Shown here: piece after piece, positions 12,007-21,978 of the stretch
Numbering within the stretch: position 1 is the first letter of the stretch
How the letters are laid out: each line of letters opens with the position of its first letter
Source: Bidens hawaiensis
Taxonomy: Eukaryota > Streptophyta > Magnoliopsida > Asterales > Asteraceae
Direction: 5' to 3'
DNA length: 64,000 nucleotides
NCBI GenBank assembly: GCA_021521415.1
Contig: JAIQDT010004202.1
Location: 1 to 64,000 of the forward strand
Translations under genes and position numbers: made by a program
The notes under the pieces: model-generated
Told to the model about the DNA's origin: nothing
Databases searched by the model: none
Seen by the model: only the letters and a program-made list of their open reading frames with translations

Positions 12007-12051
12007 GGGCTCGTGTATGACTGGGTAATCGCTTTTCTGCCTATCATTCGG
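12007..12051 (-). other. Conserved spacer block 2, 45 nt (element B)
   Basis: The 45 nt match D (34677-34721) exactly by eye and C (28398-28442) with one mismatch, although C is a different family whose proteins are much less similar. It is non-coding. On the - strand it contains GGCAGAAAAG, a purine-rich run. Confidence 0.85.
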
Positions 12052-12626
12052 AAAGATATATCTGAAGACATGCAAAACTCTTAAGGAGTTTCCACGTAAA
12101 ATCAAGTAAATTTAGTTTGTATCACGTCTACTTTTACGCACCATAAAAAGTTACCATGACATACAATGACTGTCCAAAAGCCTTTTAAGCCTAATAACTT
12201 CACTAGCTAAGCACACAGAATTAGTATAACTATCATTTTCCAAGGTTGGATCAATTTTCTTGTAAACATAGCTAACAAACTTCTTACGAAGTAGTAGACT
12301 TGAAAAATAATTTCATTTCCCATTTCTTTCAAAATTTTAACATTAATCGCCCCGACCATAACAAAGTCTTCAGGTAAACGGCTATCCCGAAGATCCAATG
12401 GATCAGCTGGACCGACCACATACTAGTATGTCTCCTTCTAACTAAGTATGATCGACTAATTTTAAGCGAAAGAATGAAAAACTCATCATAAACCGCCCCG
12501 GTCACTATCAGTAATCTGGTTAATGGCTATCCTCAAAATCTATAAGTAGAGAATGATGACCAAAACATATCCAAAGACAAGTCCTTCAAACTGATGTAAC
12601 CGACATATTTTTAAGCGATTAGTGAC

Positions 12627-12627
<1 letters not shown>

Positions 12628-12660
<33 letters not shown>
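12628..12660 (-). repeat. Oligo(A) tract just after the pol stop (B)
   Basis: Thirty-three T bases on the + strand are a poly(A) run on the coding strand, about 22 nt after the pol stop codon. D has 21 at the same place (35299-35319). Confidence 0.9.
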
Positions 12661-12664
<4 letters not shown>

Positions 12665-12682
12665 ATCACAAGAAGAGCATGG

Positions 12683-14443
12683 TTACTCGGGATTGATCAT
12701 CCCATTCAGTTCAATAAGGTTTTGAAATCTGGATTTGTCAAACGCTTTAGTATATAAATCAGCGAAATTATCAAGCGTATCCACCTTTTCAAGCACAATC
12801 AATTTCTTCTCAGCACAATCCCGTATGAAATGATGACGTATGTCAATATGTTTAGTTTTACTATGTTTCACGGGATTGTTAGTTACTGAGATAGCAGCTG
12901 TGTTATCAATGCAAATAGGAGTAAGTAAGAAATTCAGACCATTGTCGCGCAACTGTTGTTGAATCCAAAGAACCTGAGAGCAGCAGTTGGATGCTGCCAT
13001 GTATTCTGCCTCACAGGTTGAAATTGCGACTGAAGTCTGCTTCTTGCATTGCCACGACAGCAATCTGCCACCAAGAAACTGACATCCTCCAGTTGTTGAC
13101 TTCCGACTCTGATTGCACCCTCCATAATCAGAATCTGTGTAAGCGACCAGCTCCAAGGCTCCTCCTCTCGGGTACCACAACCCTAGCTTCGGCTTGCCCT
13201 TGAGATACCGCAGTATCCTCTTTGCACCTTTCAAATGAGATTCTTTTGGATTTGCCTGAAAACGTTCACAAAGACAAACAGCAAACATTATATCAGGCCT
13301 AGATGCAGTTAAGTACATTAAAGAACCTATTATTGCCCGATATTGAGTTGGGTCCACATCTGCATCACCGTCTACTTCAGCACCCAATTTGTGATTGACG
13401 CAGATTGGAGTATCATATGGAGAACTGTCCTCCATCTTGAAGCACTTGAGCACATCATGAACATACTTCGTCTGATGAATGAACATCCCGTCCTTCTTCT
13501 GATTAACCTGCAATCCTAGAAAGAAAGTTAGTTCACCCATAGCACTCATTTCAAACCTTTTCTTCATGACGGCTTCAAACTCCTGACACATGGAGACTTT
13601 TGACGCAGCAAATATAATGTCATCCACATAGACTTGTACCAGCAGGAAGTCGCTTCCATCCCTTTTGAAGAACAACGTGCTATCAATTTTCCCTCTTTCA
13701 AAACCATTCTCGAGCAAGTAATCCGATAAAGTTGAATACCAGGCATGAGGTGCCTGATGTAATCCATACAACGCCTTGCTCAACCTGTACACGTGATCTG
13801 GAAAGTCTGGGTCAGGAAAACCCGGAGGTTGCTCAACATACACAACCTCATCAACTTTCCCATTCAAAAACGCACTCTTCACATCTAGCTGAAACACCTT
13901 CATCTTTTCATAAGCAGTAAACGCTAAAAACAATCTTATGGCTTCCAACCTGGCGACAGGAGCGAACACTTCGTTATAATCAATCCCCTCTTGTTGATTA
14001 AAACCTTTAACGACTAGCCTCGCCTTGTTTCTTATAATAATCCCCTTATCATCTCTCTTGCACTTAAACACCGATTTTGTGCCTATTGCATGCACATTCT
14101 TTGGTTTTTCAACCAAAGTCCAAACTTCCATCTTCTCGAATTGAGCCAACTCTTCTTGCATGGCTTCGACCCACGAGCTGTCCTTTAAAGCCATTTGATA
14201 ATTCTTCGGTTCAATCTGGCTTATAAAGCAGGTGTACAGGCATTCATTGATTATTCCTGTCTCCTTAATGCTTGTATAAACACAGGTATGTTCATTCAAG
14301 CTACTTCTCGTTTGGACACCTGAGGACACATCACCAATCACATTATCCAAATGGTGATTTTTATGAATTCTCGTGGTCGGAACAGAACCGACATGCAAAT
14401 TATCTTCCAAATTAGAAGAGATCTCGTCAATGGTTGTTTCTGG
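12683..14443 (-). pseudogene. Element B reverse transcriptase and RNase H (end of pol)
   Basis: The frame is open for 587 codons from just below the stop at 14444-14446 to the natural end at 12683. RT occupies the middle: MALKDSSWVEAMQEELAQF, FAPVARLEAIRLF, the catalytic YVDD at about 13620-13631, and LTFFLGLQVNQ. RNase H follows, with AYTDSDYGG, STCEAEYMAAS and DNTAAISVTNNPVKHSKTKH. Together they make cDNA from the element RNA. The frame is that of the protease/integrase part upstream, so one nonsense codon separates two otherwise open halves. The only loss visible here is that stop. An ATG at 14410 exists, but pol is normally cut from a polyprotein. Confidence 0.93.
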
Positions 14444-15988
14444 CTAAAAGTGAAAAGGATTGATAAATTCTTCTTCAGTTGAGGCAGCAGGGGTACCGAT
14501 AGTGTTTGATGAGAAAGGTTGACATTTATCAATCAGCTGTCTTTGCAATAGATTTTCTTCCTCATCGAGTATCATCTTCGTCGCAACTCTTTCTTCTTCT
14601 TCAGAAATTTCCAAATCCGGTACGTTAAACGACTTAAAAAGCTTAACATAGACGAAAAGCTCAGCAGGTCCATTGCTTGGTTTTGGCGGTAGGTAACTTG
14701 TGATGTCGGTGTTACACACCACCTCCACCTTGCAAGTCGAAGTATTGAAGACACGTCTGTTGGGAGTAACAACAACATAACCGACTAAGATTCCTTCATC
14801 GGCTACTTCGCCAAATTTAGAATTTGTCTTCAAGATCGAACAAGGGGACCCGAATGGTTCAAGACCACTCAAGTTGGGCTTCCTTCCATGCATAAGCTCG
14901 TAACACGTTTTACCAAGTCTCTTAACGGTTAACACTCTATTCAGAACATAGCAGGCTGTAGCAACTGCTTCAGCCCAGAACATCACAGGAAGCTTCGAAT
15001 CTGCCAGCATAGTTCTGGCTCCTTCAATTAAAGTTCGGTTCTTCCTTTCAGCCACTCCATTCTGTTGCGGAGTATACGGAGCGCTGTATTGATGTTCAAT
15101 TCCTTTCTGAAGACAGAAGATCTCCATTTCAAAATTCTTGAACTCCGTCCCATTGTCACTTTTGATGAACTTAACTGTTTTAACTTTGGTAATCAAATTC
15201 TTCACCATTTGAGCCGTCTCATCTTTCGATTTCAGAAAATATACCCACGAATATCGCGAGTAGTCATCAGTGATCACCAAGCAGTAAGAAGTACCTCCTA
15301 GACTTTTTACATTCACGGGACCGAAGAGATCCATGTGAAGCAGTTCTAGAGTACTGGCAATAGAGTTGACCTTCTTGGTGAGATGGGATTTCTTGTGTTG
15401 CTTTCCCTTCTTGCATGCAATACATTTGTCTTCAAAGTTAAAACTGTTCAAGGGAACGCCCATCACAAGTCCATTCCTGACAATGTGGTTCATCTTCCGA
15501 AGATGAATGTGCCCCATCCTCCTGTGCCACAGTTCGGATTCCGATTCGCTTGCTTTCATCATTAAACATGATTCTTCCGTGGCCATTTCAGTAGACCTCA
15601 TATCCATCACATAAGTATTTGTATCACGTGGAGTTTTCATCACTATCCACTCGTCTGGTATCTGAAAACAAGGCTTCAACACGATCGCCTCATTCTTCGT
15701 GAAATGAACAGTATACTCCTTATCACAAATCTGCGACACACTCAGCAGATTGTGCTTCAACTCTTCTACAAAATTCACATTCTCAAGAGTCATTTTTCCA
15801 TTGGACACCGTTCCTCTTCCAGTAATTCTGCCTCCACTTTCACCGGCAAAGCTAACTCTCGCTCCTTGAACAGGTTTTAAGTCGTGCAACAAGTATTTGT
15901 TACCCGTCATGTGCCGGGAACAACCGCTATCTACAATCCAAAGACTGTGCGCAGCCCTGTTCAACTGTTCCTGCACAATAAAGCAAAG
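14444..15988 (-). pseudogene. Element B aspartic protease and integrase (start of pol)
   Basis: The frame opens after a stop near the gag end and runs to a TAG at 14444-14446 that element D lacks. The protease site is WIVDSGCSRHMTG near 15931. A gag-pre-integrase His/Cys region (HRRMGHIHLRKMN, CIACKKGKQHKKSH) follows. The integrase core shows MDLFGP, SDNGTEF and NGVAERKNRTLIEG, the three acidic sites of the DDE triad. A few residues near KVKTVKFIKSDNG are missing compared with D. No ATG lies in this frame before the protease site. The frame is -1 relative to gag, so pol needs a frameshift or splicing to be made. Confidence 0.92.
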
Positions 15989-15990
15989 AA

Positions 15991-18900
15991 TTAGAATCTA
16001 GGGACCCAAGACCAATTGGTCTTGGATCTATACATCCCGTACTTCTGCTTTCCAAAGTTAGCATATGGATAATTCCTGTCAGTCCTATTAGGAAATCTCC
16101 TTGGAAATTGAGTGTGAGGCCTTCCAAACCTATGTGTATTGAAAGTATTATATCTAGCGGTTTGGTTATTAGCATTGTTAAACTGAGGTATGTTTCTTTG
16201 AAAACTTGAATTAGTTACATTTCGGAACTTTGAAGGGTTTTCATTTTTAACAGTATTAAAATTACCATTAGGCTTATGCTCAGTTTTAATAGGCCTCACA
16301 CCTCTGAATTTCGGCGTCAGAGGGCAATCTGCAACAAGATGTCCTAACTTATTACACCTAAAACAACACCTATGCTCCATTTTCTTTTCAAAGGTTGTTT
16401 TGGATGTCGAGGCTGTGTTACCGGCCGTTCGTCTCACATAAGGTGGAACGTACGGGTTGAGTGGAGTACTCTTTTTATAAGTTTTATCTTTTTCTCCACC
16501 AGTGGGTAACACTACCTTCTCTTTTGTCTTACCCGATTCGGACAACTTATCCGAATCTGATGAGACTGGACTCGTAACAGAAATTTTCACACTTGAAACA
16601 GGCGAACTCGTTTTGCCGCTACTAACACTTGGTTCTGAACTCGTAACCTTGATTGGAACTGTCTGAGGAACTTCAAAATCAACAGATTTCTGAACACTAG
16701 GGTTAAAAGTGTAATTGTGGTTATAAGGTGGTGGAACCTCGTGATAACCAATTCCTCCCCTCTTCGCAGAGGTACCTTGATCACTAACAAGGTGATCAAG
16801 AATAGCTGAGGAATTTCTGAACTGTTCAAGTTTTCGGTTCAGTTCCACCACTTTCACCTGGTGGTCAGCAATCTGCTTTTCTCGTTCAGCAATCAGTTTA
16901 GTCTTTTCTTCTAAAACCTCATAACTTAGATCAATTACTTCAATTTTTTCAGCAAGTTTTGTTTTTAAGCTTTTAACATCTTTTTCACACGCTTTTATTT
17001 TAACTTTGTAACTGTTTTCTCTTGCTTTCATAAAGTGATGATCTTCTTTAAGAGTTTTAAATTCAGCATCTAAACGAACATACTGATCAGTTATGGTAGC
17101 AAGTTGCTCAGACAAATTCTCACATTTAGTACAAATAGGTTTAGAGCTTACCTAGGAGAGTTGATCCTTGTTATCTGCCATGAAAGCTTTTTCCTTACCA
17201 GTAGCTTTCTCTTCTCCGATAATCTTCTCACATTCTTCATTCTCAACCTTAGCCATATTTGCCTGCTCACTAGTTTCATTCGAATGCAGGTTCCAGTTGT
17301 ATTCACCTGCTTCTCTGGACATCATGGCATTGACTTCTTTACTACTCCCAGTGTGCTGTGCAGACCGGCCATGACCACGTTCAACTTGCTCGTTTCTGCA
17401 CTCTTTGGCAAAGTGCCCGTTTTGTTGACAGTTATAGCACCTCACCTTAGACTTGTCGAACCCTGGCCTGCCACCAACAAACTTTCTCCCCGTCTTTCTC
17501 ATAAACTTCTTCACTCTCCTCACTATCATGGCCATCTGCCATTGTAAATCCATTTCCTCCAGATCATCAGCATCGATCTGGTCATAGTCTTCATCCAGCA
17601 TCGCTGGATCAACAACCTTTCCATGAATATAGTTTTCATATGAAGCAATAAACGAAGCATAGAGGCCAAACTGCTCTTCAGCAGATTTGACGCTCATTGG
17701 CATCTTAGAGTAATTACTGCTTGAGGAACTTGAAGATCCACTACTCTTGCTTGCTGTCTGTTGAGTACCACTTGATCCACCCGCAACAAAGCAAACATCC
17801 CCATTTGAGTTTACTGACACATGCCCCTCCTGTGAAGAATTGGCAACCGACTCACCCTTCGAGTAGTAGGCGGCAGTACCCATGTCGGCTTTCTCAACAT
17901 CTTGAAGTATTGAATACCGGCAACGTATTCAGTACCCATGTCGGCTTTCTCAACATCTGGGATCTCGTGTTCAACGTCTTCTTCTACTATCTCCCCTTCT
18001 TCTATCCCATCTTCAATCACAATCTGTGCGCCAATCTTCTCAATCTCCTCACACGGCAGCACATCCTCATCAAATAACAAATCGTCACTGAACATATCAT
18101 TGTCAAGTTCCCTCAACGCATCAATCACGTCATCATCCACCAACACCACATCATCACCACCAGCCGCGTCGGTAGACTCCCCCTCAGCTGTGGAAGTACC
18201 AAGAGCTTGAGAAGTTCTTGGCAGCTCACCACCTGCATCTTTCGATGCATTGGGATCATCGTCTCGGTCATTTCTTCTTTTCGTCCTGAGCTTGTATTGG
18301 AGTTCAGAATCAGTCTTTGAACTTGTATTGGAGTTTACTTTAGCACCGTACATGCCAGGATCTTGAACCTGATCCATAGATGTTTCTTTTCTTACCATAT
18401 TAAGTTCAAAAGTTCTGAGCTTGTTGACAGTGGTTTCAAGATCATAAGTAGGGAAGTCCTTGTCTTCCCTCATCAGTACAGTATACATCTCCCATTTTGG
18501 TGGGAGGGCATCGAGAAGCTTTTCCACAATCTCTTCTTCTCGGTAGGAAATGGAGTAGTTACTCAATTCAGTCATTAGATGATAATATCGAGTGATAATA
18601 TCATCAAGAGATTCGTTCTTTAAGTACTTAAAGACTGAAAATTGAGTTTTGAGCAACTTTATCTTTGAAGCCCGAATACCTACATTCCCCTCAAATCTGT
18701 TCTCAAGAGCTTCCCAAAGCTCTCTAGCTGATGTATACTTTCTGAACGTATGGAGGATCTCCTGTGGAAGAGCCATTGTGATTGCAGCATGAGCCTTGCT
18801 CTCGGCTTCATACATCTTTTTCTCCTCCTCTTCCATTTTACTGTATTTCTTGATTTGGTCTCGACCCTCATACTCCATGACTGGTGGAATATATCCATCT

Positions 18901-19061
18901 TGGATGCATACCCACATTTTCGCATCCTGGTACTTAACGTATTGTATGAACCGATCCTTCCACGCGACAAAATCGGTTCCCTTCAGCAACCTTGGGGCCT
19001 TTGTAGCTGACCCCGCTTCAACTTCCATCTTTACAAGCTCCGAGATGTTGATCGACAACAT
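15991..19061 (-). pseudogene. Element B gag, carrying an ORF3-derived insert and a premature stop
   Basis: It starts at ATG 19061 (MLSINISELVKMEVEAGSA), matching the D start. The N-terminal UBN2-like capsid region (VAWKDRFIQYVKYQDAKMW, ITRYYHLMTELSNY) is intact to about 18306. An ORF3-derived segment follows (17878-18305), after which gag resumes with AAYYSKGES. Zinc knuckle CYNCQQNGHFAKEC lies near 17405-17446. A stop at 17152-17154 interrupts the protein where D is open. The downstream part, a long coiled coil (about 16790-17115), a second knuckle (CCFRCNKLGHLVADC) and the end NWSWVPRF, is otherwise open to 15991. Gag would form the particle and package RNA. Confidence 0.92.
17878..18305 (-). 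repeat. ORF3 segment inserted in element B gag
   Basis: 17938-18293 copies ORF3 at about 8465-8821 with roughly four differences, in the same orientation. Its left edge is a patchwork: a second copy of the ACCCATGTCGGC region, then short pieces matching ORF3 near 8247-8263 and 8214-8223. A gag motif CTTGTATTGGAGTT is duplicated at the right edge (18292-18305, 18321-18334). Such mosaics are typical of template jumping during reverse transcription. Confidence 0.88.
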
Positions 19062-19611
19062 CCTTCTTGAAGACTAAGAAACCCGAAAAATTCTGAGTAG
19101 GCGAAGTTAAAAAAAATTTCCTCTGAACAGTACTGTAGGCGAAGTTAATGATAACTTCGCTTAAGTAATAACTTCGCTGGATCTTTCTTAAATTCGGGTG
19201 ACTGGGCGAAGTTGAGAATAACTTCGCTTAGGGTAAGCGAACTTAGAAAGTAGGCGATCTTGATGAGAACTTCGCTGAGCTAGGCGAACTTGAGGAGAAC
19301 TTCGCTGAGTTAGGCGAAGTTGAGGAGGTAGGCGAAGTTGTAAATAACTTGGCTTCTCCTTATATCTTCGCTGAAACCCTACGTATCCTGACGGTAACTT
19401 CGCCTGATGAACAGCAACTTCGCCTTACGAACTTAAACTTTCTGCAGATCTGAAAATCGGATTTTAACGACGTTTTTGACGGTTTAAAGGCTTGAACACA
19501 CTGGTAGGAGGCTAGAATGAGCAAAAACACCAAAAACTCGTCCCGTGAATAGTCGAAACGGGACAAATTCTACACCCGCGTGAATATCCCGAACCACACA
19601 ATCGAGCAAAA
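19062..19611 (-). repeat. Element B leader with GGCGAAGTT array
   Basis: The untranslated leader between PBS and gag is packed with GGCGAAGTT and inverted AACTTCGCT copies, mostly at 19085-19430. No gene is seen in it. Confidence 0.85.
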
Positions 19612-19623
19612 GCTCTGATACCA
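19612..19623 (-). other. Primer-binding site of element B
   Basis: The - strand reads TGGTATCAGAGC two bases from the LTR, complementary to initiator tRNA-Met. Confidence 0.93.
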
Positions 19624-19625
19624 AT

Positions 19626-20077
19626 TGTAGGTTCCCTGGACGGATCACACGAGATATCCCGATATACACAGGTGCGGAATCCCTGTGTAGATCCTTACGG
19701 ACATAGAACACAAGCACACAAACACACGAATACGATACGAACAAAACTCACGTTATATTAATAACTCAACACGTGATTCTTACAGACTCTCGACCTCACG
19801 TCACTAGACTCACTGAATTACACGTAAATTAAACTACGTAAACAGTAACCGTAACCTATATAAATACACGACAACTTCGCCTCAGGCGAAGTTGTCCATA
19901 ACTTCGCTTGTTCAACAACTTCGCCTAGGCGAACTTGTCAACAACTTCGCTTGGTTAACAAGTTCGCCTAAGCGAACTTGTCAACAACTTCGCTTTAAAC
20001 AAACAAATACATAAACAATACTACAGACTCGATTACAGACATTAGACATATGAACTACTGACATCTATGTACCAACA
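19626..20077 (-). repeat. Element B 5' LTR
   Basis: The 452 bp LTR differs from 7201-7652 at nine positions by my count. It carries the same motif copies and is followed by the CAAGC duplication at 20078-20082. Confidence 0.95.
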
Positions 20078-20082
20078 CAAGC

Positions 20083-21070
20083 GCCTAAATAGCCAAAGGA
20101 AATCCGCCAATTCTTAGGCTTAGCTGGATATTATCGTCGATTTATAGAGAACTTTTCCAGCATCGCCCAACCTTTAACTCTCCTGACTCAAAAGGATCGA
20201 AAGTAGGAATGGGGAGAAGAGCAGGAAACGGCGTTTCAAACGTTAAAGCAAAAAAAAAAAAAAAAATTGTGCCAAGCGCCGATTTTAAGTCTCCCCGATG
20301 GAGACGATGGTTTTGTCGCGTATTGTGACGCATCTCGTAGAGGGTTAGGATGCGTGTTGATGCAGAATAATAAGGTTATAGCCTATGCTTCCCGACAGTT
20401 AAAAGTACACGAGAAAAATTACACTACTCATGACTTAGAACTGGGAGTGGTTATCTTCGCACTTAAAATCTGGAGACATTATCTCTACGGTACGAACTGC
20501 ACCATCTTCACCAATCATAAAAGTTTGCAGCACATATTCGATCAGAAAGAACTGAATATGAGGCAACGAAGATGGGTCGAGTTGTTAAACGATTATGACT
20601 GTGATATCCGTTATCACCCCGGCAAGGCTAACGTCGTAGCCGATGCCTTGAGTAGGAAAGATCGGGTTAAGCCATTGCGAGTGCGAGCGCTGGGGATGAT
20701 AGTCCATTCGAACCTTTCGGACCTGATTCGAGTCGCTCAACGTGAGGCGTTGAAAGAGGAACAATTGGAAAAGGAGGGACTTTACGGCAATGAGAAGAAT
20801 TTCGAACAGCGCGTGGACGAAATTCCCTATTTCAAAAATCGGGTTTGGATCCCGACCCTCCATGACCTTCGTGAATTGATCATAAACGAAGCGCATAGAT
20901 CGAAATATTCCATACATCCGGAATCGGATAAGATGTACAAGGATGTGAAGGAGATCTACTGGTGGCCGGGTATGAAAAAGGATATAGCAACGTATGTCGG
21001 TAAGTGTACGACTTGTGCGAGAATTGTGATATTACAACAACCGGAAGTTCCCGAATGGAAGTGGGAGTAA
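20083..21070 (+). pseudogene. Element A RT end, RNase H and integrase start
   Basis: The frame cut at 7200 continues with [20 protein letters not shown] at about 20108-20167. A stop follows near 20203. A run of 17 A (20250-20266) stands where related proteins read LKQKLC, so slippage added bases there. From 20267 it is open: RNase H ([47 protein letters not shown]), then the integrase zinc-binding region ([18 protein letters not shown], then CTTCA). A stop at 21068-21070 follows EVPEWKWE, and a short stretch before it seems missing. The wording is typical of Tekay/Del chromoviruses. Confidence 0.92.
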
Positions 21071-21965
21071 ATCACGATGGATTTTGTGACACATCTCCCT
21101 AAGACGTCCCGAGGACATGATGCAATTTGGGTAATCGCGGATCGATTAACCAATCCTCGCATTTCATCCCAATCCATGACGATTACCACAATGAATTCTC
21201 GCCCAAGTTCATGACGGTGAAATGGTATCCCGTCGTGGTGTACCATTTTCAATTATCTCAGATCGAAATAGTCATCCTACTTCCATTATTGGAAGGCGGG
21301 GAAGGAAGCATCGAGAGCTTGAAGTTTTCTATGGGTGAAGTAATTATCACCAAATTGTTAAATTGAAAATGGGCGTCAACCAAGCCATTTCTTTCAAATT
21401 GATTCGTGAAACAACCAATCGGATTTATAATATTTAAGATAAGTTGAAAGCGGCGCGAGATTGGCAAAGGATTTATGCCAACATTCAAAGGAAACCATTG
21501 TCGTTGGAAAGAGGCGACAAGGTATTTTTAAGGCATCACCTTAGAGAGGTGATATAAGGTTTGGCAAAACCGAAAATAGCTCCTTAATATATTGGACCTC
21601 ATGAGACTATCTCCATGATTGGTCATTTAGTTTATCTATTAAAGGACTCCAGGGGCTAAGTACTATACATGACGTTTTGCCATGTATACGGATTGAAAAG
21701 TACCTAAGCGATGAGGCAACGAAAGTACTAGTAATGGAGGTACTCATAGAAGACATACTTGATATCATAAATAATTCCGTAGAGATAGTAGACGGGAAAA
21801 CTAAACAGTTTGGACATACCAAGCTTTATTGATTAAGATTAAGTGGAATCACAGCGAGGACCAGAATATACCTGGTAACGCGAGGGTGAATTCTGAAGGA
21901 AAAACCCCCACCTTTCTTTCGGAAGGGTATAGTGGGCATGTAAAATTTCGAGGACGAAATTTCTT
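21071..21965 (+). pseudogene. Element A integrase core and chromodomain-like tail, degenerate
   Basis: The integrase core begins ITMDFVTHLPKTSRGHDAIW right after the stop at 21068, so the first catalytic Asp is present. The second acidic site reads RRGVPFSIISDRNS near 21230-21270. Later pieces are frame-broken: KPLSLERGDKVFLRHHL (about 21490-21545), YIGPHETISMIGHLVYLL (about 21590-21650) and a weak chromodomain-like IKIKWNHSED (about 21832-21861), ending VKFRGRNFL. In related elements the chromodomain guides integration to heterochromatin. The protein is clearly dead here. The chromodomain call rests on position and a few residues. Confidence 0.78.
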
Positions 21966-21978
21966 AACGGGGGGAGAA
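21966..21978 (+). other. Polypurine tract of element A
   Basis: AACGGGGGGAGAA ends exactly where the 3' LTR starts (TGTAACG), as expected for the plus-strand primer. Confidence 0.88.

Larger units (their letters stand above)
10538..12682 (-). other. Element B spacer between pol and ORF3
   Basis: This 2.1 kb has no credible gene. Moving along the - strand from pol it holds a 33-base A tract, four blocks conserved with D and C, a second A tract of 20 bases (11892-11911), GGCGAAGTT arrays, and a splice-acceptor-like site next to the ORF3 ATG. The block near 11489-11613 contains the near-palindrome TATGTGACTGTCACATA (11556-11572). Confidence 0.8.
7201..20077 (-). mobile_element. Element B: Sirevirus-like Ty1/copia with a third gene (ORF3)
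   Basis: Length is 12,877 bp with 452 bp LTRs and perfect CAAGC duplications. On the - strand the order is 5' LTR (20077-19626), PBS, array-rich leader, gag, pol (protease, integrase, RT, RNase H), spacer, ORF3, polypurine tract and 3' LTR (7652-7201). I count 9 differences between the LTRs (2.0%). Lesions: a foreign segment in gag, stops at 17152-17154 and 14444-14446, and a one-base insertion in ORF3. Element D (29827-42884) is its sister copy. RT and gag style place it in the Sirevirus lineage, although its LTRs are short for that group. Confidence 0.95.

Noticed and set aside
20142..21252. Open frames on the - strand opposite RNase H and integrase of element A
   Set aside because: The + strand carries clear pol motifs there; the - strand frames are shadows.
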